NCBI GenBank assembly: GCA_902496665.1
Contig: CABVBU010000032.1
Span: 1-34,646, forward strand
Reading direction: 5' to 3'
DNA from: an uncultured Clostridium sp.
Lineage (GTDB): Bacteria; Bacillota; Clostridia; Lachnospirales; Lachnospiraceae
Length of the DNA: 34,646 bases
Positions 1-7,727 of the stretch are shown here, piece after piece. Under the pieces are notes generated by a model. The model ran no database searches. It was not told the DNA's origin and saw nothing but the letters and a program-made list of their open reading frames with translations. How positions within the stretch are numbered: the first letter of the stretch is position 1; each line of letters starts with the position of its first letter. The position numbers were made by a program, and so were the translations under genes.

Positions 1-5
1 TTTGA

Positions 6-30
6 TATAATAGTAAAATAAATTAGGAGG
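6..30 (+). promoter_or_regulatory. -10 box and ribosome binding site of the first gene
   Basis: TATAAT at 6-11 is a consensus -10 box. AGGAGG at 25-30 sits six bases before the ATG at 37. Any -35 box would lie beyond the left edge of the window. Confidence 0.55.
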
Positions 31-36
31 GATTTT

Positions 37-378
37 ATGAGAAATACAAATGTAGTTTTAGAGGGAAAATATAAAAATTTAAAAATTCTTGGCGGAAAAG
101 AATTGTCCGTAGACAGCGAAGATTATATTGGTGGCTGCCCGTTAGACAAACAGCGCATTGCTTCTTACACCCTCATCAACGAAAACAACAAAAGTCAGTA
201 TTCGTTCTGGAAGGGCGCATTAGGTGTGGCTTTGCTTGGCGGCGTTGGTGCTGTTGCCGGAATTGGTGGCAAAAAGACTTCTAAGTATCTGATCGCAGTA
301 GAATGGAAGAACGGTGAGAAGTCTCTGATTTGTCTTGATGACAAGTTTTACAAGGTGTTTGTGCAGAGTATGTTTTAG
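37..378 (+). CDS. small protein of unknown function with a glycine-rich hydrophobic segment
   Basis: This 113-residue protein is not one I recognise. It starts at the ATG at 37, supported by a strong AGGAGG six bases upstream and a TATAAT box before that. The first half is charged and likely beta-rich. Residues about 60-80 form a glycine-rich hydrophobic stretch (GALGVALLGGVGAVAGIGG), which could be a short membrane segment or a glycine zipper. The C-terminal third (YLIAVEWKNGEKSLICLDD) looks like paired beta strands. There is no signal peptide. It is one of only three plus-strand genes in the window and has no operon partner on the right. That it is a real gene rests on the ribosome binding site and ordinary composition. 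No function can be given. Confidence 0.7.
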   Translation: MRNTNVVLEGKYKNLKILGGKELSVDSEDYIGGCPLDKQRIASYTLINENNKSQYSFWKGALGVALLGGVGAVAGIGGKKTSKYLIAVEWKNGEKSLICLDDKFYKVFVQSMF

Positions 379-769
379 AGAAAAATGTTCTCCTCTATGG
401 CGATGGAATGGTGCGGAATATACTACTCTCATCTAAAAACTCCGCCACGCTTTCGATATTTTTATTGTTCAAAAATTTAAACTAATCTATATATAGCCTA
501 CTATTTTGATGGGTTTATTAGTAAACTATAATGCTCTCCGTAGTGAACCTCAATATCTCCTTCTAACCCCACGTTTTCCAGTGTTTTCACCACTTCTCAC
601 CTCAAAAATACCTTATCGGACACATTATCGAGAAATCCCCTGTTTTCCCGGCACTTTCCGCACTTTTATCATTAAAAAATATTCGTTCAATTTATAATAT
701 TTTTGTAGCATTTTGAACATAAGTCCTATTTTATAGGTGTTTGCCCGATATATAACTTATAATTAGCAG
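379..769. other. AT-rich gap without a supported gene
   Basis: There is no convincing coding sequence here. A 63-codon frame at 506-697 has no ribosome binding site and an odd composition. A short palindrome (GTTTATTAGTAAAC, about 513-526) is the only local structure I see. The stretch separates a plus-strand gene from the minus-strand cold-shock gene, so it probably holds the 3' ends of both transcripts, but no clear terminator hairpin with a T run is visible. Confidence 0.4.
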
Positions 770-1006
770 TTATACCTTTTTCTTCCGCCTATTATCTCTT
801 CTGCTCTCCGGCACCTCAATAACATTCACATTCTTTGCGTTATAATCGCTCCGATCCGTCATAAACACCTTGAAATGCACATAATACCCTCTGGCGATCT
901 TCTCCCCGTATAAGTTCGATGCATGGATAAAATATGTATTACCGTCCTCTCCGCGAATGAATCCATACCCCTTATCATCATAATATCTTGTCACTGTTCC
1001 AAACAT
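770..1006 (-). CDS. cold-shock-domain RNA-binding protein
   Basis: This is a 78-residue single-domain protein of the cold-shock (CSD/OB-fold) family, predicted to bind single-stranded RNA or DNA in the cytoplasm. The N-terminus has the family pattern GTVTRYYDDKGYGFI followed by YFIHASNL, which correspond to the RNP1-like (KGYGFI) and RNP2-like (YFIHAS) motifs. The tail (RRDNRRKKKV) is strongly basic, which is not part of the usual 66-70 residue CspA and probably adds RNA contacts. The ATG at 1006 follows AAGGAG at four bases' distance. The leader upstream folds into a long hairpin (1026-1103). It stands alone, with no operon partner. It differs from classical CspA in the first strand, so a cold-inducible role is inference. 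Confidence 0.85.
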   Translation of the reverse strand: MFGTVTRYYDDKGYGFIRGEDGNTYFIHASNLYGEKIARGYYVHFKVFMTDRSDYNAKNVNVIEVPESRRDNRRKKKV

Positions 1007-1025
1007 AGAACTCCTTTCTTGTCTG

Positions 1026-1103
1026 GCATGAGATGTGTTGCGTGTAGAATACCTCTCAGAGCTTCTGTGTGCCCCCGTGAGAAAGTTTTCACATCTCTCA
1101 TGC
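1026..1103 (-). promoter_or_regulatory. long hairpin in the 5' leader of the cold-shock gene
   Basis: GCATGAGATGTG (1026-1037) pairs with CACATCTCTCATGC (1090-1103), leaving a two-base bulge and enclosing about 52 nt. In the minus-strand transcript the second arm ends about ten bases before the ribosome binding site of the cold-shock gene. Cold-shock mRNAs often have structured, temperature-sensitive leaders. That this one regulates translation is inference. Confidence 0.45.
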
Positions 1104-1139
1104 AGGCTTCGTTGTTGTAATTTTAGGCATTAAAATAAG

Positions 1140-1508
1140 CCCTCTATCCACCGAGATTTTTTACTGGAAAACCAATAAAAACTCAATGAATAAAGGACTT
1201 ATTTAGATGTCCAAAGGTACTCTCTGGTGTACATTTTGGAGTAAGTTTTGCCGATTTTGGCGTAAATTTACGTTTGGCGTAAGATTTTTGGCGTAAGCTG
1301 CTTATTTATTACCGTTAATTTTGAACCCTTTTTTGAGCTTAAAAAGTCCGCAAACCCGCATATTTCCTATGGAAAATGCCGTTTATGGTTTTGGAGTAAG
1401 CTTCATTTTGGGTTTACATAACATCTTATAAATATATCCCCTTACTCCATAATTTACTCCAAATTTCAATTTTTTATGAGCATTTATGAAGAGTTACGTT
1501 ACGCCATC
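1140..1508. repeat. cluster of TTTTGG(A/C)GTAA(G/A) motifs in an AT-rich gap
   Basis: No gene is present. Copies in direct orientation lie at 1234-1245, 1255-1266, 1272-1283, 1286-1297 and 1389-1400. Inverted copies lie at 1441-1452, 1453-1463 and, in shorter form, 1498-1505. GGAGTAAG at 1393-1400 can pair with CTTACTCC at 1441-1448. The spacing is uneven, so this is not a simple tandem repeat. The last copies abut the stop codon of the S9 peptidase gene at 1509. Confidence 0.6.
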
Positions 1509-3491
1509 TTACTTCAGATACTTATCAAACCACTCCATCATCTCCGTCATTCTGCGGATTCTGTGTTTCGGTTTACCGCTTCTTGAGAGTTCGTGGTTCT
1601 CGCCATGGAAGAGGCAAAGACGCGCTTCTACGCCGAAGTATTTTAATGCGGAGAACATCTGGATCGCGTCGCCCATCCAGCAGCGGTAGTCTTCATCTGA
1701 CTGGATAAAGAGGGTCGGGGTCTTAGCCATGTTCGCGTATTTGAGCGGGGAGTGCTGCCACATCTTCTCCGGGCTGTTCCACGGGTCTGCTTTGATCTGG
1801 TCCATGTTAAAGTAGTATCCGATGTCGGTGGTCATGCACTTGGATACCCAGTTGGAGATACTTCTCTGGGAGCAGGCCGCTGCGAATCGTGTGGTGTTTC
1901 CGATCACCCAGTTTGTCATAAATCCGCCGTAGCTTCCGCCCATAACGCCCAGGTGCTTCTCGTCAACCTGCGGATAGCGCTTCAATACCTCATCTGTGAG
2001 TGCCATGCAGCATTCAAAGTCGATTCCGCCGTGCTTTCCGGTAATGTCAGCGAACTCATTTCCGCGTCCGTCGCTTCCTAACGGGTTTGTAAAGAATACA
2101 AAGTATCCGGCATTCGCGAATACCTCGCTCTCGTGGAAGAAGGTCGGACCGAAGGTTGCCCGCGGACCGCCGTGGATCGTTAAGATACCTGGGTACGTCT
2201 TATCAGGATCAAAGTTTACCGGTTTGATCACATATCCGTCCAGTTCAAGATCCTTGTATGTAAAGGTAAACTCCTCTACCGGGCATACACTTCTTTCTGC
2301 CATCACTGCGTCGTTGAAGGAAGTGAGCTTCGTCTCTCCGTTTCCGTCAAAGGCGTAGCACTCGGTAAGCCCCATATCGCGCATACCGGTAAAGTACACG
2401 GTATTGCCGGACTTCGCCAGTGTGTGGACACTGCCCTGACGGTCCAGAATCGTCTCCATATGTCCCTTGGCATCAAAGGTGCGGATCACGCTCTGTTTTC
2501 TTAAAGTTGCAATAAAGTAAATCTTATCCTCATCATGGATCGCGGAAGCGCCGTCCGCGAACTTGCAGTCACAGCAGATGGAGTTGTGGATACTGTCATC
2601 ATAATCGGACAGAAGTTCCACTTTTCCGTCCTCTACTGTATACAGTTTGTCATTCTCGTTGAACCCGTATTCCTTCATGTAGGAACCGAAGAAGGTCACT
2701 TTTCCTTTGAGGATGCACGCATAGTCGATGCTCATGTCCTTCTGCTCTACAAGGGTCTCGAGCTCTCCGGTGGAGATCGTATACTGCTTTAAGCCCTGAT
2801 ATACGTCCTTTTTATCGGTATAAAGGCTGGAGACATAGAGGATCGTATCGTCTCCCTCCACCCAGGAATTCTCCACATTTTCATAATCCGGTGTCACAAT
2901 CTCGCAGGAACCATTCTCCGGATCGTAAACCGCCAGTCTCGTTCTCTTCTTGTTTACGATTCCCTGACCGTTCGCCCAGAACGGGAGCTCATCAAATACC
3001 TCGTAGTCCTTCTCTTCCTTCCAGGCCTTGAGAGCGGCCTTCTTCTCCTCGCCCTCTTCCATATGGGAGAGATCCGGCTTGTTGTAATCATATTTCACCG
3101 TGAGGACAAGCTTGTTTCCGGCCTTTTTCATCTTCACAGCCTTATACGGAACAGCGAACGCAAACTGTGCCTCGCCTCCGTGGATATTCAGAGTGTAGAA
3201 GCAGGTCCAGTCTTCCTCATTCTTCGCTTTTTCCTGATAAGTCTTCTCGCGGTCCGCAATAAAGAGGACAGTCTCGGAATCCATCCAGATAAACGTGCGC
3301 TCTTTCTTTCCGCTCGTCAGTCTGGAGGTTTTCTTTGTCTCCATATCATAGAGCCATAAGCAGGACTCATAGCAGTTGTCCTTTTCGCTGGCATCCACCA
3401 CCGCCATCACCGCGTGCTTTCCATCCGGTGCCGGAGTAAAGATCGTAGGATAATGATAATTTGTAAAGTCTCTGATATCGATCTGTTTCAT
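1509..3491 (-). CDS. S9 family (prolyl oligopeptidase-type) serine peptidase
   Basis: This 660-residue cytoplasmic peptidase probably acts as an acylaminoacyl- or dipeptidyl-peptidase on short peptides. Residues 1 to about 390 form a beta-propeller-type region. The rest is an alpha/beta hydrolase domain. The catalytic triad is visible: Ser520 in GGSYGGF, Asp601 in SDEDYRC and His633 in HGENHE. IHGGPRATFG near residue 440 supplies the oxyanion hole. There is no signal peptide. I place the start at the ATG at 3491, preceded by AGAGG. An in-frame ATG at 3515 has no ribosome binding site. It lies downstream of the opp operon in the same direction, but with a terminator between them (3671-3693), so it is probably transcribed separately. 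Breakdown of imported peptides is the natural role. The exact specificity cannot be read from the sequence. Confidence 0.9.
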   Translation of the reverse strand: MKQIDIRDFTNYHYPTIFTPAPDGKHAVMAVVDASEKDNCYESCLWLYDMETKKTSRLTSGKKERTFIWMDSETVLFIADREKTYQEKAKNEEDWTCFYTLNIHGGEAQFAFAVPYKAVKMKKAGNKLVLTVKYDYNKPDLSHMEEGEEKKAALKAWKEEKDYEVFDELPFWANGQGIVNKKRTRLAVYDPENGSCEIVTPDYENVENSWVEGDDTILYVSSLYTDKKDVYQGLKQYTISTGELETLVEQKDMSIDYACILKGKVTFFGSYMKEYGFNENDKLYTVEDGKVELLSDYDDSIHNSICCDCKFADGASAIHDEDKIYFIATLRKQSVIRTFDAKGHMETILDRQGSVHTLAKSGNTVYFTGMRDMGLTECYAFDGNGETKLTSFNDAVMAERSVCPVEEFTFTYKDLELDGYVIKPVNFDPDKTYPGILTIHGGPRATFGPTFFHESEVFANAGYFVFFTNPLGSDGRGNEFADITGKHGGIDFECCMALTDEVLKRYPQVDEKHLGVMGGSYGGFMTNWVIGNTTRFAAACSQRSISNWVSKCMTTDIGYYFNMDQIKADPWNSPEKMWQHSPLKYANMAKTPTLFIQSDEDYRCWMGDAIQMFSALKYFGVEARLCLFHGENHELSRSGKPKHRIRRMTEMMEWFDKYLK

Positions 3492-3521
3492 GATTCCAGG
3501 TCCTCTCTTTCCCATTTATAT

Positions 3522-3565
3522 ATGTAGTTTTATCGCAGGATCATTTCCCTGTCAAATTTATTATA
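3522..3565 (-). promoter_or_regulatory. possible promoter of the S9 peptidase gene
   Basis: On the minus strand a perfect TTGACA (plus-strand TGTCAA in CCTGTCAAAT) is followed 17 bases later by TAAAAC, which is a weak -10 box. A TATAAT also occurs just upstream but has no matching -35. The assignment is tentative. Confidence 0.3.
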
Positions 3566-3670
3566 CTTACAAAAGAAGCCGCCCTCACAGCCCTGCACAG
3601 CATAAACCGCGTCAATTCTGTCGGCAGTTCCGATTGCAGTGCAGATCAAACGATCATTTAAAACAGTATA

Positions 3671-3693
3671 CCCCCGCCAGATACCGGCGGGGG
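3671..3693 (-). terminator. terminator hairpin of the opp operon
   Basis: CCCCCGCC (3671-3678) pairs perfectly with GGCGGGGG (3686-3693) around a 7-nt loop. On the minus strand the stem is followed by a T-containing stretch (TATACTGTTTT). It sits 16 bases past the oppF stop codon. Confidence 0.7.
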
Positions 3694-3708
3694 CATATAA
3701 ATGTCTCC

Positions 3709-4665
3709 TTATTTGCCTTCCGTCAGATGGCATGCCACGAAATGATTCGGTTCGATCTCGCGGAGTACCGGTTCCTCGCTTCTGCAGCGGTCTGTCGCAT
3801 ACGGACAGCGGGCAGCAAAACGGCAGCCTGGCTTCGGGTTGATCGGGGAAGTGATCTCACCCTTTAAGATGATACGCTCTCTCTTCTTTTTCAGGCTTGG
3901 TACCGGAATTGCGGAGAGAAGAGCCTGCGTATATGGATGGGTCGGCTTATCGAAAAGCTGCTCAGATGGAGCTTTTTCAATGAGCTGTCCAAGATACATA
4001 ACTGCGATATCATCAGCAAAGTGGTTGACAACGGAAAGGTCGTGTGTGATGAAGATATAGGTTAATCCCATCTGTTCCTGAAGATCCTGCATCAGGTTTA
4101 AGATCTGTGCCTGAATGGATACGTCAAGGGCAGAAACCGGCTCGTCGCAGACGATAAGCTTCGGTTTCATCGCAAGCGCTCTCGCGATACCGATACGCTG
4201 GCGGCGGCCGCCGTCAAGCTCATGCGGATATGTATTGATCAGGCGGTCTGCAAGACCTACGACCTGCATCAGCTCACGCACACGGTCCATACGGGCTTTC
4301 GGGTCTGTAATGAGCTTCTGGAGCTTTAACGGCTCAGCAATGATCTCACTGACTGTCTTTCTCGGATCAAGAGACGCGTACGGGTCCTGGAAGATCAACT
4401 GCATGTCACGTCTTAAGAGACGGAGTTCATTTTTATTCTTTTTACATACATCCTCACCGTCGAAGATGACCTCACCGGAGGTCGGCTCGATGAGACGTAA
4501 GATCGAACGTCCTGTGGTGGACTTACCGCATCCGGACTCACCTACGATACCGAGGGTCTTTCCGCGTTCCAGAGTGAAGTTCACGTCATCGACCGCATGG
4601 AGCAGTCCCTTTGGAGTGTTGAAATATTTTTTCAGGTGTTTTACTTCAAGGATCGTATCTGCCAT
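3709..4665 (-). CDS. oppF: oligopeptide/dipeptide ABC transporter ATP-binding protein (OppF/DppF type)
   Basis: This 318-residue cytoplasmic ATPase pairs with OppD to drive peptide import. Walker A is GESGCGKST (42-50), Q-loop IFQDP (91-95), Walker B LIVCDEP (170-176) and the switch histidine ITHD near 208. The ABC signature is LDGGRRQR (150-157) rather than the common LSGGQ(R/Q)QR. Related DppF-type proteins carry this variant, so it is probably functional. The C-terminal peptide-transporter extension has the cysteine pattern CRFAARCPYATDRC and a further Cys near the end, a region that holds an iron-sulfur cluster in some homologues. The ATG shares one base with the oppD stop (TAATG), so the two are translationally coupled. 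It is the last gene of the operon. Confidence 0.93.
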   Translation of the reverse strand: MADTILEVKHLKKYFNTPKGLLHAVDDVNFTLERGKTLGIVGESGCGKSTTGRSILRLIEPTSGEVIFDGEDVCKKNKNELRLLRRDMQLIFQDPYASLDPRKTVSEIIAEPLKLQKLITDPKARMDRVRELMQVVGLADRLINTYPHELDGGRRQRIGIARALAMKPKLIVCDEPVSALDVSIQAQILNLMQDLQEQMGLTYIFITHDLSVVNHFADDIAVMYLGQLIEKAPSEQLFDKPTHPYTQALLSAIPVPSLKKKRERIILKGEITSPINPKPGCRFAARCPYATDRCRSEEPVLREIEPNHFVACHLTEGK

Positions 4666-5669
4666 TACTGCTCACTCCTTTCAATGGAAAATCCCGGCTC
4701 GTCGTAGCGGACGCAGCGCACATAGTGCGTATCGCTCGCCCACTTCTTTTCCGGTCTGTCTTTTTTGCACGCCTCTGTGCAATACTTACATCTCGGGGAG
4801 AACGGGCAGCCTTTCGGAAGGTTTGTCGGATCCGGCATCAGGCCCGGAATCGGCTGAAGTCTCGCCTTGCGGTCCTCAATGTTCGGAAGGGAACCGAAAA
4901 GACCTTCTGTGTATGGGTGCATGGTGTGGTTGAAGATATCTTCCAGAGTTCCATGCTCAACGATCTGTCCCGCATATACAACGGAGACTTCATCACAGAC
5001 CTCTGCGATAATTCCCAGATCATGGGTGATCATGATCATCGCGGAATCAAATTTCTTTCTTAAATCCTTCATCGTCTCGAGAACCTGCGCCTGGATTGTC
5101 ACATCGAGAGCGGTTGTCGGCTCATCGGCAAGAAGGAGCTTCGGGTTGCAGGCAAGAGCCATAGCGATAACAACACGCTGCTTCATGCCACCGGAGAACT
5201 GGTGCGGATACTCGCCGAAACGCTCTCTCGGGATACCTACGACTTCCAGCATATCGCCGGCCTTCTGCTCAGCCTCTTTCTCGCTGATCTTATCATGAAG
5301 CTTGATAACCTCGGCAATCTGGTCACCGACGGTGAGAACCGGGTTTAAGGATGTCATCGGATCCTGGAAGATCATGGAAACAGTATTTCCACGGATCGCC
5401 TCCAGCTCCTTCTGCGGCATATTTAAGATATCTTTTCCGTCAAGAAGGATGGAACCGTTTTTAATCACTCCCGGCGGGTCCGGAACAAGACGCAGGATCG
5501 AAAGAGCGGTTGTTGTCTTTCCGGATCCGGTCTCTCCTACCAGGCCTAAGGTTTTTCCGTGCTCTAACTGGATATCGATGCCGTTTACCGCCTCTACAAC
5601 GCCGTCATCGGTCTCATAATGGATCACAAGATCCTTAATATCAAGAATTAAGTTTTTGTTATCTTCCAA
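4665..5669 (-). CDS. oppD: oligopeptide/dipeptide ABC transporter ATP-binding protein (OppD/DppD type)
   Basis: This is the 334-residue ATPase partner of OppF. Walker A is GETGSGKTT (45-53), Q-loop MIFQDP (99-104), signature FSGGMKQR (158-165), Walker B LLLADEP (178-184) and the switch histidine at about 216 (ITHDLG). The C-terminal oligopeptide-transporter domain carries the cysteine pattern CPFSPRCKYCTEAC (288-301) plus a late Cys. The signature here is canonical, in contrast to OppF. The gene starts 13 bases after oppC and overlaps oppF by one base. Confidence 0.93.
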   Translation of the reverse strand: MEDNKNLILDIKDLVIHYETDDGVVEAVNGIDIQLEHGKTLGLVGETGSGKTTTALSILRLVPDPPGVIKNGSILLDGKDILNMPQKELEAIRGNTVSMIFQDPMTSLNPVLTVGDQIAEVIKLHDKISEKEAEQKAGDMLEVVGIPRERFGEYPHQFSGGMKQRVVIAMALACNPKLLLADEPTTALDVTIQAQVLETMKDLRKKFDSAMIMITHDLGIIAEVCDEVSVVYAGQIVEHGTLEDIFNHTMHPYTEGLFGSLPNIEDRKARLQPIPGLMPDPTNLPKGCPFSPRCKYCTEACKKDRPEKKWASDTHYVRCVRYDEPGFSIERSEQ

Positions 5670-5682
5670 TATTTTGTCCTCC

Positions 5683-6579
5683 CTACTTCTTCAGTTTCGG
5701 GTCTAACGCATCACGAAGACCATCGCCTAACAGGTTCAGGGAAAGGATCGTAATGATGATCGCAATACCCGGGAATACGGTCAGGTGCGGAGCGTTTCTT
5801 AAGTAAGCACGTCCGCCGGAAAGCATTGCGCCCCACTCCGGTGTCGGAGCCTTTACGCCGAGGCCCAGGAAGCTTAAGCCGGATGTGGAAAGGATCGCAG
5901 ATGCAACCTTCAAAGATACCTGAACGATGATCGGTGCCATACAGTTCGGGAGAATATGGGAAGAAATGATCTCGAAGTTGTTTGCTCCGATACATTTCGC
6001 CGCCTCTACGAATTCCTGATCCTTTACGGTAAGGACGGAAGCCCGGACGATTCGTGCGTAGCCAGGCACAGAAGAGATCGCGATGGCGAGCATTAAGTTG
6101 AAGATGCTCGGTCCAAGGGCGGATACGATCGTGATGGAAAGAAGAAGGCTCGGCACCGCGAGGAAGATATCCATGATACGCATGATCACGTTATCGATCT
6201 TTCCGCCGTAGAAGCCTGCGATCGCTCCTAAGGATCCGCCGATCAGGAGTGCGATGGATACGGCTACAACGCCAACGCTTAAGGATACTCTTGATCCGTG
6301 AACGAGACGTGCCAGAATATCACGTCCGAACTCATCTGTTCCGAGCCAGTGAGCAGCGCTCGGAGTCTGGAGACGGATGGCCGTGTTCTGTTTGATAACG
6401 ACGGTATTGTAATCGAACAGGAAATCTGCAAATATGGAGATCAGTACGAGGAAAATGACGATTCCAAGACCAATCATTGCCATTTTATTCTTTTTCAAGC
6501 GGCGCCAGATCTCTTTAAACTGGCCGCGCTTCTTTACAGTCGCGCCGGATGCCGCTTCCTGATTCTTTGATGTTCCCAT
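5683..6579 (-). CDS. oppC: oligopeptide/dipeptide ABC transporter permease (OppC/DppC type)
   Basis: This is a 298-residue inner membrane permease. An N-terminal cytoplasmic stretch of about 30 residues (GQFKEIWRRLKKNKMAMIGL) leads into the first membrane helix, then about five more. TDEFGRDILARLVHGSRVSL is the conserved OppC N-terminal region. The EAA loop that contacts the ATPases is EAAKCIGANNFEIISSHILP near 190-210. FLGLGVKAPTPEWGAML follows, as in the family. It starts 12 bases after oppB with its own ribosome binding site. Length and order are normal for oppABCDF-type operons. Confidence 0.93.
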   Translation of the reverse strand: MGTSKNQEAASGATVKKRGQFKEIWRRLKKNKMAMIGLGIVIFLVLISIFADFLFDYNTVVIKQNTAIRLQTPSAAHWLGTDEFGRDILARLVHGSRVSLSVGVVAVSIALLIGGSLGAIAGFYGGKIDNVIMRIMDIFLAVPSLLLSITIVSALGPSIFNLMLAIAISSVPGYARIVRASVLTVKDQEFVEAAKCIGANNFEIISSHILPNCMAPIIVQVSLKVASAILSTSGLSFLGLGVKAPTPEWGAMLSGGRAYLRNAPHLTVFPGIAIIITILSLNLLGDGLRDALDPKLKK

Positions 6580-6591
6580 ACGCTTTCCTCC

Positions 6592-7524
6592 TTATTTTTT
6601 CTTATACTGCGCTTTGATACGCGGATCAATGAAAGCGTAGAGAATGTCCACGCAAAGGTTTACGATACTGAAGGTAATGGTCATCATGATAACGCCGCCG
6701 AGGACTAACGGGGCATCCTTACTCTTGATGGAGTCTACCAGGAGACGGCCAACGCCCGGCCATGCAAATACGGTCTCGGTAAGAGTCGCACCGCCAAGAA
6801 GAGAACCGAACTGAAGTCCGATAACGGTAACGACCGGGATCAGCGCATTCTTTAACGCGTGTTTCCGGATCACCATCTTCTCCGGCACACCCTTCGCTCT
6901 TGCGGTACGGATATAATCCTGACGGATGACCTCAAGCATGGAGGAACGCGTCATACGGCAGATCAGCGCTGCGTCGCCGGTACCAAGAGTGATCGCCGGC
7001 ATGATGTAGTTCTTCCAGGATCCCATACCGCCGGATGGAAGCCATCCAAGGTTTAAGGAGAATACGATGATGAGCATCAGGCCCAGCCAGAAGTTTGGCG
7101 TCGCGACACCCAATAGGGCGGCGACCATACCCACATTATCGACCATACTGTACTGCCTCGTGGCACTGATGACACCGATCGGGAGTGCGATGGCTACCGC
7201 TACTAAGATGGACCAGAACGCAAGCTTTGCTGTATTCGGGAATGCAGCCATGATCGTCGGGAAAACGTCACGTTTTGTCTTGTAGGATTTACCCATATCG
7301 CCGTGAAGAAGGTTCAGCATATATTTTCCGTACTGAACGATAACCGGCTGGTCAAGACCGAGGTCTTTTCTTGTCGCTTCGATCGTCTCTGCGTCTGCCG
7401 ACTCACCTGCGATCATCGCTGCTGTATCACCTGGTGAAAGGCTTATGATGAAATAAACCATGAAGGTTACGCCGATCAGTACCGGGATCAGCATCGCAAG
7501 TCTCTTTAACACATATTTGCTCAT
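6592..7524 (-). CDS. oppB: oligopeptide/dipeptide ABC transporter permease (OppB/DppB type)
   Basis: This is the roughly 310-residue membrane permease partner of OppC. The N-terminus MSKYVLKRLAMLIPVLIGVT is the typical OppB first helix. The EAA-type loop is RTARAKGVPEKMVIRKHALK followed by NALIPVVTVIGLQFG and ETVFAWPGVGRLL. I choose the ATG at 7524, which has GGATGGTG upstream. An in-frame ATG at 7533 would add three residues (MVC) and cannot be excluded. The gene is separated from its binding-protein gene by 194 bases containing a strong hairpin, so it may be expressed at a lower level than that lipoprotein. Confidence 0.92.
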   Translation of the reverse strand: MSKYVLKRLAMLIPVLIGVTFMVYFIISLSPGDTAAMIAGESADAETIEATRKDLGLDQPVIVQYGKYMLNLLHGDMGKSYKTKRDVFPTIMAAFPNTAKLAFWSILVAVAIALPIGVISATRQYSMVDNVGMVAALLGVATPNFWLGLMLIIVFSLNLGWLPSGGMGSWKNYIMPAITLGTGDAALICRMTRSSMLEVIRQDYIRTARAKGVPEKMVIRKHALKNALIPVVTVIGLQFGSLLGGATLTETVFAWPGVGRLLVDSIKSKDAPLVLGGVIMMTITFSIVNLCVDILYAFIDPRIKAQYKKK

Positions 7525-7659
7525 GCACACCATCCAATCTACCGCATCCCGCGGCTGTTTTTTTGTGTTTCCGAAACCCGTCTTTCGAGGCCGAAGTTCC
7601 GGATCCTTGTCTCAGGGTTTCTGGAATGTTTTCCGGGCTTTCACCGGATTCTGGAAATA

Positions 7660-7688
7660 GGTACGGGTCCCTTTTCGTGACCCGTACC
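7660..7688. terminator. hairpin between the binding-protein gene and oppB
   Basis: GGTACGGGTC (7660-7669) pairs perfectly with GACCCGTACC (7679-7688). A T run follows on the plus strand, but on the minus strand, the coding direction, only TATTT follows. In this transcript it is therefore best read as a partial terminator or an mRNA-protecting stem. Such stems commonly lower expression of the permease genes relative to the binding protein. The surrounding gap (7534-7727) holds no gene. Confidence 0.6.
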
Positions 7689-7727
7689 CTGTTTTTGCAT
7701 GGACTCTGTCCTTTTGGGGATCAGATA

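Noticed and set aside
506..697. 63-codon open frame on the plus strand
   Set aside because: It has a TTG start without a ribosome binding site and no recognisable features.
4115..4933. 272-codon plus-strand open frame opposite oppF/oppD
   Set aside because: It is antisense to two conserved ATPase genes and its composition (Ser/Arg-rich) is not protein-like.
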